From the NCBI GenBank assembly GCA_000696115.1, contig JJOH01000023.1:1-64000 (forward strand): 64,000 bases of DNA, written 5' to 3'. Source of the stretch: Streptomyces olindensis. GTDB lineage: Bacteria > Actinomycetota > Actinomycetes > Streptomycetales > Streptomycetaceae. The position numbers were made by a program, and so were the translations under genes. Within the stretch, counting starts at the first letter, position 1. The number at the start of each line of letters is the position of its first letter. Shown piece after piece: positions 39,726-47,586 of this stretch. The notes under the pieces were generated by a model, which was not told the origin of the DNA, ran no database searches, and was given only the letters and a program-made list of their open reading frames with translations.

Positions 39726-40895
39726 TCACAGGCTCCGCGGCCAGAGCTTCGGGTCGGGTGCGAAGCGGATGCGCAGTACGTCCTCGCGCAGGGCGGCGCC
39801 GTCGACGGTGCAGCGGCGCAGCGCCGAGGGCAGCGGGACGATACGGCGGAACCGGCCCGCTGTGACGGCGAGTTCGTCGCCGCGCCGGACGAGGTCCAGT
39901 TCGTCGCGTATGGCACCGGGCAGCGGGATGTGCCAGACGAGCACGCCGTCCGTGCCGAGCCGGTCGAGCACGGGCCATTCCACGGCGGCGGCGTCCGCGT
40001 CGGGGCCGGGCACGGCCAGGGCGGTGAGGTCGTCGGTGCCGCGCGGGTCGCGGCCGAGGTGGGCGACGGTGCGGACGGCGCAGACCTCCCGCCACTCCTC
40101 CAGCGTCTTGCGCTGCTGGGCGACCGGGCCGGCCAGCCAGGTGTCCGGGGAGGCCTCGGGCAGGACGCGGTTGGCGACCACGAGGTCGGTGCGCAGGCCG
40201 CGCAGGGCGAGGCCGAGGCCGGCGGTGCGGACGGCGTCGGCACCGGCCGGGCCGGGCTCGGCGACCAGCCGTACGACGGTGTCGCGGTCGGCGACGACCG
40301 CCTCCACGGCGGCGAGTTCCAGGTCCCAGCGGGCCGCCGTCTCGTACAGCCACTCCGCGGGCATCGGAACACCGGCGAGCCGACCCAGGACGGGGCGCAG
40401 GGCGCGGGCCGCCTGCCGTTCGGGCGGGAGCAGCCGGCGCAGGTAGCGGCGGAGTTCCTCGGGCAGGGCGAGGAGGGCGAGGGCCTGCGGGGCCGGGGGG
40501 AGGTCGACGACGAGGAGGCCGTACTTCTCCGACAGCGCGGCGTCGCGCAGGGCGCGCAGCAGGGCGAGTTCCTCCGCGCCGGGCAGCGGGGTGAGTTCCT
40601 CCGGGTCGAGGCGGGAGGCGCCGAGGAGGTCCAGTGCGGAGGAGGCGCGTTCCTGGAGGGCGGTGAGGTCCGCACGGAAGTCCCGGGCGGGGTCGGGGCG
40701 CCAGGCGGTGAGGTGCGGGGCGGCTTCGACCGGGGCCGGGCCGGTCGGGACGCCCAGGGCGGCACCGAGGGTGTCCGTCGGGTCGGCGGACAGCACGAGG
40801 GTGTCCGTGCCGTCGGCCGCCGCGGCCAGGGCGGTGGCGGCCGCGAGGGTGGTACGACCGCTGCCGCCGGGGCCGGTGATCAGGAGGGTGCGCAT
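39726..40895 (-). CDS. ArsA-like ATPase
   Basis: A 389-residue ATPase of the ArsA/GET3 class. The deviant P-loop GPGGSGRTTLA is at 8-18 and the switch segment includes LVLSADPTDTLGAALG; further on come YGLLVVDLPPAPQALALLALPEELRRYL and RTDLVVANRVLPEASPDTWL. It lacks the arsenite-binding Cys set, and no ars genes are near. It corresponds to an ArsA-like gene in the same neighbourhood of M. tuberculosis (Rv2184c). ATG at 40895 has no ribosome site; TACCGT lies eight bases before it. Confidence 0.83.
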   Translation of the reverse strand: MRTLLITGPGGSGRTTLAAATALAAAADGTDTLVLSADPTDTLGAALGVPTGPAPVEAAPHLTAWRPDPARDFRADLTALQERASSALDLLGASRLDPEELTPLPGAEELALLRALRDAALSEKYGLLVVDLPPAPQALALLALPEELRRYLRRLLPPERQAARALRPVLGRLAGVPMPAEWLYETAARWDLELAAVEAVVADRDTVVRLVAEPGPAGADAVRTAGLGLALRGLRTDLVVANRVLPEASPDTWLAGPVAQQRKTLEEWREVCAVRTVAHLGRDPRGTDDLTALAVPGPDADAAAVEWPVLDRLGTDGVLVWHIPLPGAIRDELDLVRRGDELAVTAGRFRRIVPLPSALRRCTVDGAALREDVLRIRFAPDPKLWPRSL

Positions 40896-41016
40896 GGGGG
40901 TGAACGGTACCCGGCGTCGACGCTCGGGCCGGGTGGTGCGCAACCCGGCACTGCGGGGTGCGCTGCGCCCACCCGTGCCGCCCCAGCGGCACGACTGCCC
41001 GCAGCTGAGAACCTCA

Positions 41017-41083
41017 GGGGCGCGGGGCTGTGTTGACCATGCGGCTCCGCCGCGTGGGCGCGACGAGCCACAGCCGGCCCGCA
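41017..41083. repeat. Dispersed GC-rich intergenic element, long inverse variant
   Basis: It begins GGGGCGCGGGGCTGTGTTGA and ends GCGACGAGCCACAGCCGG, the reverse complement of the core seen at 37984-38023 and 46275-46319 but with an inserted GCGGCTCCGCCGCGTGGG palindrome. It lies between the SRPBCC and ArsA-like genes; no coding frame fits. Confidence 0.7.
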
Positions 41084-41117
41084 CCCGGCACAGCACAGGC
41101 CCCCTGCGGCGCGACCC

Positions 41118-41558
41118 CTACTTGCCCGACTCCACCCGCTTCTTCAGCCCCGCCAGCGCCCGGTCGATGATGACCTTCTCCGCCTTGCGCTTGATCATGC
41201 CGAGCATGGGGATCTTGACGTCGACGGTCAGCGCGTACGTGACCTCCGTACCCCCCGTCCCCGCCGGCTTCAGGATGTACGTGCCGTCGAGGGAGCGCAG
41301 CATCTGGGACTTCACCAGCGTCCAGGAGACCTCGTTCTGACCGGTCCAGGTGTACGCCAGCACCTGGTCGTCCTTGATCGCGCCGGCGTCCATGACGAGA
41401 CGGACCTGCTCGGCGCGGCCCTGCTCGTCGGTCTTCAGGACCTCGGCCTCCTTCACCTCGCCGGTCCAGTCCGGGTAGCGGGCGAAATCGGCGATGACCG
41501 TCATGACGTCGGCCGGGGCCGCCTCGATGGTGATGCTCGAGCTGGTGTGTTCCGCCAT
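41118..41558 (-). CDS. SRPBCC (START-like) family protein
   Basis: A 146-residue soluble protein with the helix-grip fold used to bind lipids or polyketides. It starts MAEHTSSSITIEAAPADVMTVIADFARYPDWTGEVKEAEVL, the classic SRPBCC opening, and ends in a long helix MIKRKAEKVIIDRALAGLKKRVES. ATG at 41558 follows GGAGGAG. It is upstream of the ArsA-like gene on the same strand, the order also found in M. tuberculosis (Rv2185c-Rv2184c), near fadD and plsC genes; a lipid-handling role is plausible but unproven. Confidence 0.87.
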   Translation of the reverse strand: MAEHTSSSITIEAAPADVMTVIADFARYPDWTGEVKEAEVLKTDEQGRAEQVRLVMDAGAIKDDQVLAYTWTGQNEVSWTLVKSQMLRSLDGTYILKPAGTGGTEVTYALTVDVKIPMLGMIKRKAEKVIIDRALAGLKKRVESGK

Positions 41559-41669
41559 CGCCGTGGCTCCTCCAGATGCGGGCCGGTAAGAGGTCGTCCT
41601 GCGCACGTGTGTGCAGCGTGAAGGCTACCGCGCACGGGACCCGCCGATCTCACCCGAGCTGGGAGGCCT

Positions 41670-42467
41670 TCACCATTCCAGCGCCCAGGGCGTCCCGGTC
41701 CCCGCGAAGTGCCCCACGTTCACACACTCGGTTGCCCCGATCCGCATCCTCCGCACCAGCGGCTGGTGCACGTGCCCGAAGAGGGAGTAGCGGGGCCGGG
41801 TGCGGCGGATGGCGTCCAGCAGGGCCCGGCTGCCGCGCTCGAAGCGGCGCGCGACGGTGTCGTAGACGAGTTCGGGGACCTCGGGCGGGATGTGCGTGCA
41901 CAGCACGTCGACCTCGCCGACGGCCTCGATCTTCGCCGCGTACTCCTCGTCGCTGATCTCGTACGGCGTCCGCATCGGCGTGCGCAGGCCGCCGCCGACG
42001 AAGCCGAAGACCCGGCCGCCTATCTCGACGCGCTCGCCGTCGAGGACGGTCGTGCCGGGGCCGGCGTACTCCTGCCACAGGGGCGGCATGTCGACGTTGC
42101 CGTAGGTGGCGTACGTCGGAGTGGGGAAGGCGGCGAACAGCTCCGCGTACTGCTTGCGCACCGCTTTCTCGATCACCGCGGCCCGGTCCGCGCCGATGCC
42201 GGCCCACAGCCGGGCCCCGAACTCCCGGGCCTCCTCGAAGCGCCGGGCGGTGCGCAGCGCGACGATGCGGTCGGCGTTCTCGACGCCGAACAGGTCGGGG
42301 AAGATGCCGCGCGAGTGGTCGGCGTAGTCGAGGAAGAGGACGAGGTCGCCCAGGCAGATCAGCGCGTCGGCGCCCTCGCCGGCTCTGGCCAGGTCACGGG
42401 CGTTGCCGTGCACGTCGCTGACGACGTGCACGCGTGTCCTTGTGTCTCCGGCTGGTGTGGGTGCCAT
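41670..42467 (-). CDS. Calcineurin-like metallophosphoesterase
   Basis: A 265-residue two-metal phosphoesterase. Metal-binding motifs are in order: SDVHGN (Asp18, His20), CLGDLV (Asp41), YATYGNVDMPP, CTHIPPE and LFGHVHQP. No signal peptide, so cytoplasmic. Substrate unknown; the family includes cyclic nucleotide and nucleotide-sugar hydrolases. ATG at 42467 has no ribosome site; TACGCT lies eight bases upstream. It is divergent from the acyl-CoA synthetase gene. Confidence 0.87.
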   Translation of the reverse strand: MAPTPAGDTRTRVHVVSDVHGNARDLARAGEGADALICLGDLVLFLDYADHSRGIFPDLFGVENADRIVALRTARRFEEAREFGARLWAGIGADRAAVIEKAVRKQYAELFAAFPTPTYATYGNVDMPPLWQEYAGPGTTVLDGERVEIGGRVFGFVGGGLRTPMRTPYEISDEEYAAKIEAVGEVDVLCTHIPPEVPELVYDTVARRFERGSRALLDAIRRTRPRYSLFGHVHQPLVRRMRIGATECVNVGHFAGTGTPWALEW

Positions 42468-42655
42468 GACGATCAAGCGTAAGCCTGTGCGGCATACGTG
42501 AACAGTGACGGCCCTACCTGCGGTTACTGGCCAGTGATTTAGTCCGTGGACTACTGTGCGCGAAGGAATACCCAACTGTGTGACGCAGCGAACATCTCGA
42601 CGGGACCCCCTGTCGGAGACGCCATACCGGCGGGTAACGTCCGGGCAGTCCAGTC

Positions 42656-42690
42656 GTGCTCTGCATTTCAACAAGTGAATGTCCGAGCAC
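42656..42690. promoter_or_regulatory. Inverted repeat upstream of the acyl-CoA synthetase gene
   Basis: GTGCTC (42656-42661) and GAGCAC (42685-42690) flank a partly self-complementary CATTTCA / GTGAATG centre. It lies 75-110 bases before the TTG start, in a 296-base divergent region that is otherwise featureless. It could be an operator or an RNA hairpin. Confidence 0.35.
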
Positions 42691-42763
42691 CTGCCCGAGC
42701 CTTGGACCGCACCGTCGCAGCACACACCGTCGTGGCGCCGGCGCCCTATGAGGAGCAGCAGTC

Positions 42764-44560
42764 TTGCGCGAGTTCAGCCTTCCGGCTTTGTACGAGGTCC
42801 CTGCGGACGGCAATCTGACCGACATCGTCCGCAGAAACGCCGCGCAGCACCCGGACGTCGCCGTGATCGCCCGCAAGGTCGGCGGTTCCTGGCAGGACGT
42901 CACGGCCACCACCTTCCTCGCCGAGGTGCGCACGGCCGCGAAAGGGCTGATCGCGGCCGGGGTCCAGCCGGGCGACCGGGTGGGCCTGATGTCCCGCACC
43001 CGGTACGAGTGGACGCTGCTGGACTTCGCGATCTGGAGCGCGGGCGCGGTGACCGTGCCGGTGTACGAGACCAGTTCGCCGGAGCAGGTGCAGTGGATCC
43101 TCGGCGACTCGGGCGCGACCGCCTGCCTCGTGGAGACGGAGGCCCACGCGGCCGCCGTCGAGTCGGTGCGCGACCGGCTGCCGGCGCTCAAGCACGTGTG
43201 GCAGATCGAGGGCGGCGGCCTCGACGAGCTGGGCCGGCTCGGCCAGGACGTCACGGACGAGACGGTCGAGGAGCGCAGCTCGATCGCCAAGGCGGACGAC
43301 CCGGCGACCATCGTCTACACCTCGGGCACGACCGGCCGCCCCAAGGGCTGTGTGCTCACCCACCGCAGCTTCTTCGCCGAGTGCGGCAACATCGTGGAGC
43401 GGCTGCGTCCGCTGTTCCGCACGGGCGAGTGCTCGGTGCTGCTCTTCCTGCCGCTCGCGCACGTCTTCGGCCGGCTGGTGCAGATCGCGCCGATGATGGC
43501 GCCGATCAAGCTCGGCTGCGTCCCGGACATCAAGAACCTCACCGACGAGCTGGCCGCGTTCCGCCCGACCCTGATCCTCGGTGTGCCGCGCGTCTTCGAG
43601 AAGGTCTACAACTCGGCGCGCGCCAAGGCGCAGGCCGACGGCAAGGGCAAGATCTTCGACAAGGCCGCCGACACGGCGATCGCCTACAGCAAGGCGCTGG
43701 ACAGCCCCTCGGGACCGTCCTTCGGCCTGAGGATCAAGCACAAGACCTTCGACAAGCTGGTCTACAGCAAGCTCCGCGCGGTCCTCGGCGGCCGGGGCGA
43801 GTACGCCATCTCCGGCGGCGCCCCGCTCGGCGAGCGGCTCGGGCACTTCTTCCGCGGCATCGGCTTCACGGTGCTGGAGGGCTACGGCCTGACCGAGTCC
43901 TGCGCGGCGACGGCGTTCAACCCCTGGGACCGGCAGAAGATCGGCACGGTCGGGCAGCCGCTGCCCGGCTCGGTGGTGCGGATCGCCGACGACGGTGAGG
44001 TGCTGCTGCACGGCGAGCACCTGTTCAAGGAGTACTGGAACAACCCGGGCGCGACCGCGGAGGCGCTGGCCGACGGCTGGTTCCACACCGGTGACATCGG
44101 CACCCTCGACGAGGACGGCTACCTCAGGATCACCGGCCGCAAGAAGGAGATCATCGTCACCGCGGGCGGCAAGAACGTCGCCCCGGCCGTGATCGAGGAC
44201 CGCATCCGGGCGCACGCCCTGGTCGCGGAGTGCATGGTGGTGGGCGACGGGCGGCCGTTCGTGGGCGCGCTGGTCACCATCGACGAGGAGTTCCTGGGCC
44301 GTTGGTGCTCCGACCACGGCAAGCCGGCGGGTTCCACCGCGGCGTCGCTGTGCGAGGACCCGGACCTGCTGGCCGCGATCCAGGCGGCGGTCGACGACGG
44401 CAACGCCGCGGTGTCGAAGGCGGAATCGGTGCGGAAGTTCCGCATTCTGTCCTCCCAGTTCACGGAGGAGTCGGGCCACCTGACGCCCTCGCTGAAGCTG
44501 AAGCGGAACGTGGTGGCGAAGGACTACGCGCACGAGATCGAGGCGATCTACGCGAAGTGA
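42764..44560 (+). CDS. Long-chain acyl-CoA synthetase (FadD15-like)
   Basis: An AMP-forming ligase of 598 residues activating long-chain fatty acids. The ATP-binding signature YTSGTTGRPKG is at 185-195; other motifs are LLFLPLAHVFGRLVQ, ISGGAPLGERLGHFFRGIGFTVLEGYGLTE, WFHTGDIGTLDEDGYLRITGRKKEIIVTAGGKNVAPAVIE and the C-terminal KLKRNVVAKDYAHEIEAIY with the catalytic Lys region. The start is TTG at 42764 behind GAGGAG. It corresponds in position to M. tuberculosis fadD15 (Rv2187). It is convergent with the cholesterol oxidase gene, 13 bases apart. Confidence 0.92.
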   Translation: MREFSLPALYEVPADGNLTDIVRRNAAQHPDVAVIARKVGGSWQDVTATTFLAEVRTAAKGLIAAGVQPGDRVGLMSRTRYEWTLLDFAIWSAGAVTVPVYETSSPEQVQWILGDSGATACLVETEAHAAAVESVRDRLPALKHVWQIEGGGLDELGRLGQDVTDETVEERSSIAKADDPATIVYTSGTTGRPKGCVLTHRSFFAECGNIVERLRPLFRTGECSVLLFLPLAHVFGRLVQIAPMMAPIKLGCVPDIKNLTDELAAFRPTLILGVPRVFEKVYNSARAKAQADGKGKIFDKAADTAIAYSKALDSPSGPSFGLRIKHKTFDKLVYSKLRAVLGGRGEYAISGGAPLGERLGHFFRGIGFTVLEGYGLTESCAATAFNPWDRQKIGTVGQPLPGSVVRIADDGEVLLHGEHLFKEYWNNPGATAEALADGWFHTGDIGTLDEDGYLRITGRKKEIIVTAGGKNVAPAVIEDRIRAHALVAECMVVGDGRPFVGALVTIDEEFLGRWCSDHGKPAGSTAASLCEDPDLLAAIQAAVDDGNAAVSKAESVRKFRILSSQFTEESGHLTPSLKLKRNVVAKDYAHEIEAIYAK

Positions 44561-44573
44561 CCCCTCGGGTCGG

Positions 44574-46223
44574 CTAGGGCGCGGTGTCCTCGGCGAGGAC
44601 CCGCGCCATCGTGCGTTCGGCGAGCGCCGTGATGGTCACGAAGGGGTTGACCCCGAGCGAGCCGGGCACGAGTGAGCCGTCCGTGACGTACAGCCTGGAG
44701 TATCCCTTCACGCGCCCGTAGCCGTCGGTCGCCTTTCCCAGCACGCAGCCGCCCAGCGGGTGGTACGTGAAGTCGTCGGCGAAGACCTTGCTGCCGGAGC
44801 CGAACAGGTCGTACCGGTAGATCGTCGCGTTGGCCGCGTTGATGCGGTCGAACAGCTTCTTGGCCATGGCGACGGAGAGGGCGCTGTGGGCGGCGGTCCA
44901 GCCGAGGCGCAGCTCGCCCGAGCCGGTGTCGTAGGAGAACGACGCCCGCTCCGGGTTCCGGGTGATCGCCAGGTAGAGGCTCACCCAGTGCTCCAGGCCC
45001 GTCGGCAGCGGGGCGATCTCGGCGAACACCGGGTTCGCCGTGTTGGCCCAGTCGTCGATGCCCATGACCGGCATGGTCGACTGGTTCGCGCCGACCGTGT
45101 CCCACAGGTGGTTGGCCCGGCCGAGCATCACGTTGCCGTTGGTGCCCCAGCCGGTGCCGACGCTCGTGGGGAGGTCGGGCAGGGTGCCCGTCTCCCGGGC
45201 GCGCAGCAGCAGTTCGGTGGTGCCGAGGCTGCCGCCGCCGAGGAAGAGGTACGTGCAGCCGTACTCCTTCGTCTCGACGACCCGGCCGGTGGCGTCGATG
45301 CGGTCGGCGGTCAGGACGTAGGTGCCGTCCGGCGCCCTGCTGATCGCGCGCACCTTCTCCAGGGTGTGGAGGGTGACCTTGCCGGTGCCGAGGGCGGCGG
45401 CGAGGTAGGTCTTGTCGAGGCTGCGCTTGCCGTGGTTGTTGCCGTAGATGACCTCCCCGGCGAGCGCGGACTTCGGGGCGGTGCCGGCCGCCTCGCGCTG
45501 CATGTGGCCGAAGTCGTAGACGCTCGGCACGAAGGTGGTCCGCAGGCCGGCGTTCTCGGCGTGCTTGCGGGAGACGCGGGTGAAGCGGTACCAGTCCGTC
45601 GACTCGAACCAGGAGGGGTCGACGGTGTTCACGCCGAGGGCGGCGCGGGCGCGCGGGAAGTACGTGCCGTACATCTCGTCGGCGTCGACGGTGGGGAACT
45701 GCTCGGCGAAGTACGCGCGGGGCGGGGTGACCGCCATGCTGCCGTTGACCAGGGAGCCGCCGCCGACGCCCCGGCCGACGTACACCGACATCTGCGCGAA
45801 GTGGACGCGGTCCAGGACGCCCGGGTAGCGGCTGATGTCCCGGTTGACGACGTCCAGCCAGAGGAACGTGCCGAGGGGGGCCTCGGTGCGGGTGCGGAAC
45901 CACATGGAGCGCTGGTCCGGGGTGCGGGTGGAGCAGAAGACGTTGCCGTCGGGGCCGGGGGTGTTCCAGAGGCGGCCCATCTCCAGGACGAGGGTGCGGA
46001 TGCCGGCCTGGGCGAGGCGGAGGGCGGCGACGGCGCCGCCGTAGCCGGAGCCGACGACTATGGCGGGGGCGGTGTCGACCGCGTCGGGCTGGGCGGCTCG
46101 GGCGCTTTCGAGGCCGACGCGGGTGAAGCCGAGGGTGGCTGCCGTTTGCAGGGCTGCCATGCCGAGGATTTGACGTCTTGTCAGGTGACGGTTCGTCAGG
46201 TTTGCTGTCATGTTGGGCAGCAT
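44574..46223 (-). CDS. choA: Secreted cholesterol oxidase (GMC family)
   Basis: An FAD-dependent sterol oxidase of 549 residues. A Tat signal is visible (LTRRQILGMAALQTAATLGFTRVGLESARA, cleavage after about 43). The FAD motif is GSGYGG at 58-63. Active-site segments match Streptomyces ChoA: FAEIAPLPTGLEHW (Glu), FTYHPLGGCVLG (His) and NPFVTITALAERT (Asn); GRGVGGGSLVNGSMAV is also typical. ATG at 46223 or 46211 may start it; neither has a good ribosome site. The P450 gene (choP) found beside choA in some species is absent here. It converts 3-beta-hydroxysterols outside the cell. Confidence 0.92.
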   Translation of the reverse strand: MLPNMTANLTNRHLTRRQILGMAALQTAATLGFTRVGLESARAAQPDAVDTAPAIVVGSGYGGAVAALRLAQAGIRTLVLEMGRLWNTPGPDGNVFCSTRTPDQRSMWFRTRTEAPLGTFLWLDVVNRDISRYPGVLDRVHFAQMSVYVGRGVGGGSLVNGSMAVTPPRAYFAEQFPTVDADEMYGTYFPRARAALGVNTVDPSWFESTDWYRFTRVSRKHAENAGLRTTFVPSVYDFGHMQREAAGTAPKSALAGEVIYGNNHGKRSLDKTYLAAALGTGKVTLHTLEKVRAISRAPDGTYVLTADRIDATGRVVETKEYGCTYLFLGGGSLGTTELLLRARETGTLPDLPTSVGTGWGTNGNVMLGRANHLWDTVGANQSTMPVMGIDDWANTANPVFAEIAPLPTGLEHWVSLYLAITRNPERASFSYDTGSGELRLGWTAAHSALSVAMAKKLFDRINAANATIYRYDLFGSGSKVFADDFTYHPLGGCVLGKATDGYGRVKGYSRLYVTDGSLVPGSLGVNPFVTITALAERTMARVLAEDTAP

Positions 46224-46274
46224 CGGCGGATTTTCGGGTTCCGCCTAGTGGGGTGCCGCTTGATCCTTGTGGGC

Positions 46275-46319
46275 GGGTGCGGGTTGTCTGTGGTTTCTCG
46301 CGCAGTTCCTCGCGCCCCT
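46275..46319. repeat. Dispersed GC-rich intergenic element, copy B
   Basis: Sequence GGGTGCGGGTTGTCTGTGG is followed by TTTCTCGCGCAGTTCCTCGC and GCCCCT. It aligns with copy A at 37984-38023 over about 40 bases. It lies six bases after the PimB-like gene stop, upstream of choA. Confidence 0.75.
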
Positions 46320-46325
46320 ATTGCC

Positions 46326-47468
46326 CTAAAGCAAGTCTTTGAGGTGCTGGGCCAGCAGGTCCCAGCGCCACTTCTCCTCGACCCACTCCCTGCCCCGCTC
46401 CCCCATCCTGCGGCGCAGCTCGGCGTCGGCGAGGAGGGTGGTGATGCGGTCGGCGGCCTCCTCGGGGGAGCCGCCCCTCACCACCCAGCCCGTCTCGCCG
46501 TCCAGGACCGCGTCGGGGGCGCCGCCCGAGTCGCCGGCCACGACCGGCAGGCCCGTCGCGGACGCCTCCAGGTAGACGATGCCGAGGCCCTCCACATCGA
46601 GGCCGCCGCGGCGGGTCCGGCAGGGCATCGCGAAGACGTCGCCGGCGCCGTAGTGGGCGGGGAGCTCGGACCAGGGGACGGCGCCGGTGAAGCGGACCGA
46701 GGCGGCCACGCCGGTCTCCTGCGCGAGCCGCCGCAGGTCCTTCTCGTACGGGCCGCCCCCGACGATCAGCAGCACGGTGTCCGGCTCGGCCGCGAGGATC
46801 CTGGGCATGGCCCGGATCAGGGTGTCCTGGCCCTTGCGGCGGACGAGCCGGGAGACGCAGACCACGACCGGGCGGTCCGTCAGGCCGAGGCGGGCCCGGA
46901 TCTCGTCGCCGCCCGAGCCGGGGTGGAAGGTCTTCTCGTCGACGCCCGGCGGCAGCTGGGCCATGCGCGCGGCCGCCTCGGGCGTCAGGGCGGTCGCGAT
47001 CCGGGAGCGCGTGTACTCGCCGAGGTAGGTGATCGTGTCGGTGGCGTCCCCGATGCGGCGCAGCAGCTGCCGGGCGGCGGGCAGCTGCGCCCAGCCGGCC
47101 TCGTGCCCGTGCGTGGTGGCCACGAGCCGCTCGGCGCCCGCGGCGCGCAGGGCCGGTGCCATCAGGCCGAGGGGGGCCGCCGCCCCGAACCACACCGCGG
47201 TGCAGCCGTGCTCCCGCAGCAGCCCGACGGCCCGCCGGGTGGCGCCCGGGGTCGGCAGCAACATGGTCGTGCGGTCCCGTACGACGGTGAAGGGCTGCTC
47301 GGCGTCGAAGGCGCGGGTCGCCTCGATCCCCTCCCGGCTCCGCTTCCACGTCGACGCGTAGACGACCAGTTCCCGCGGGTCCAGCCGCAGCGCCATGTTG
47401 TGCAGGAACGCCTGGATGCCCCCGGGCCGGGGCGGGAAGTCGTTGGTCACGATCAGGGTCTTGCGCAC
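46326..47468 (-). CDS. GT4 glycosyltransferase, PimB-like mannosyltransferase
   Basis: A 380-residue GT-B glycosyltransferase. It shows TNDFPPRPGGIQAFLHNMALRL at the N-terminus, THGHEAGWAQLP, VVVCVSRLVRRKGQDTLIRAMP (donor domain start), LLIVGGGPYEKDLR and the C-terminal EX7E motif region EGLGIVYLEASATGLPVVAGDSGGAPDAVLDGETGWVV. This pattern is that of PimB (Rv2188c), which adds the second mannose to phosphatidylinositol mannoside. GTG at 47468 has TAGGGT seven bases upstream and no ribosome site, so it is probably leaderless. It is divergent from a GT87 gene. Confidence 0.87.
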   Translation of the reverse strand: MRKTLIVTNDFPPRPGGIQAFLHNMALRLDPRELVVYASTWKRSREGIEATRAFDAEQPFTVVRDRTTMLLPTPGATRRAVGLLREHGCTAVWFGAAAPLGLMAPALRAAGAERLVATTHGHEAGWAQLPAARQLLRRIGDATDTITYLGEYTRSRIATALTPEAAARMAQLPPGVDEKTFHPGSGGDEIRARLGLTDRPVVVCVSRLVRRKGQDTLIRAMPRILAAEPDTVLLIVGGGPYEKDLRRLAQETGVAASVRFTGAVPWSELPAHYGAGDVFAMPCRTRRGGLDVEGLGIVYLEASATGLPVVAGDSGGAPDAVLDGETGWVVRGGSPEEAADRITTLLADAELRRRMGERGREWVEEKWRWDLLAQHLKDLL

Positions 47469-47586
47469 GCCGCCGACCCTACCGAACCGCCCCTCGCGGC
47501 CCCGCGCGGCGGCACGTGTGGCACGCTCACAGCGGACGGGCCCATCATGGCCCCATCAACACGGCACGCGAACAGGCAGGGATCAC

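Noticed and set aside
39726..40895. ArsA-like ATPase considered as arsenite resistance
   Set aside because: The arsenite-binding cysteines and ars neighbours are missing; the same lone gene exists in the mycobacterial neighbourhood.
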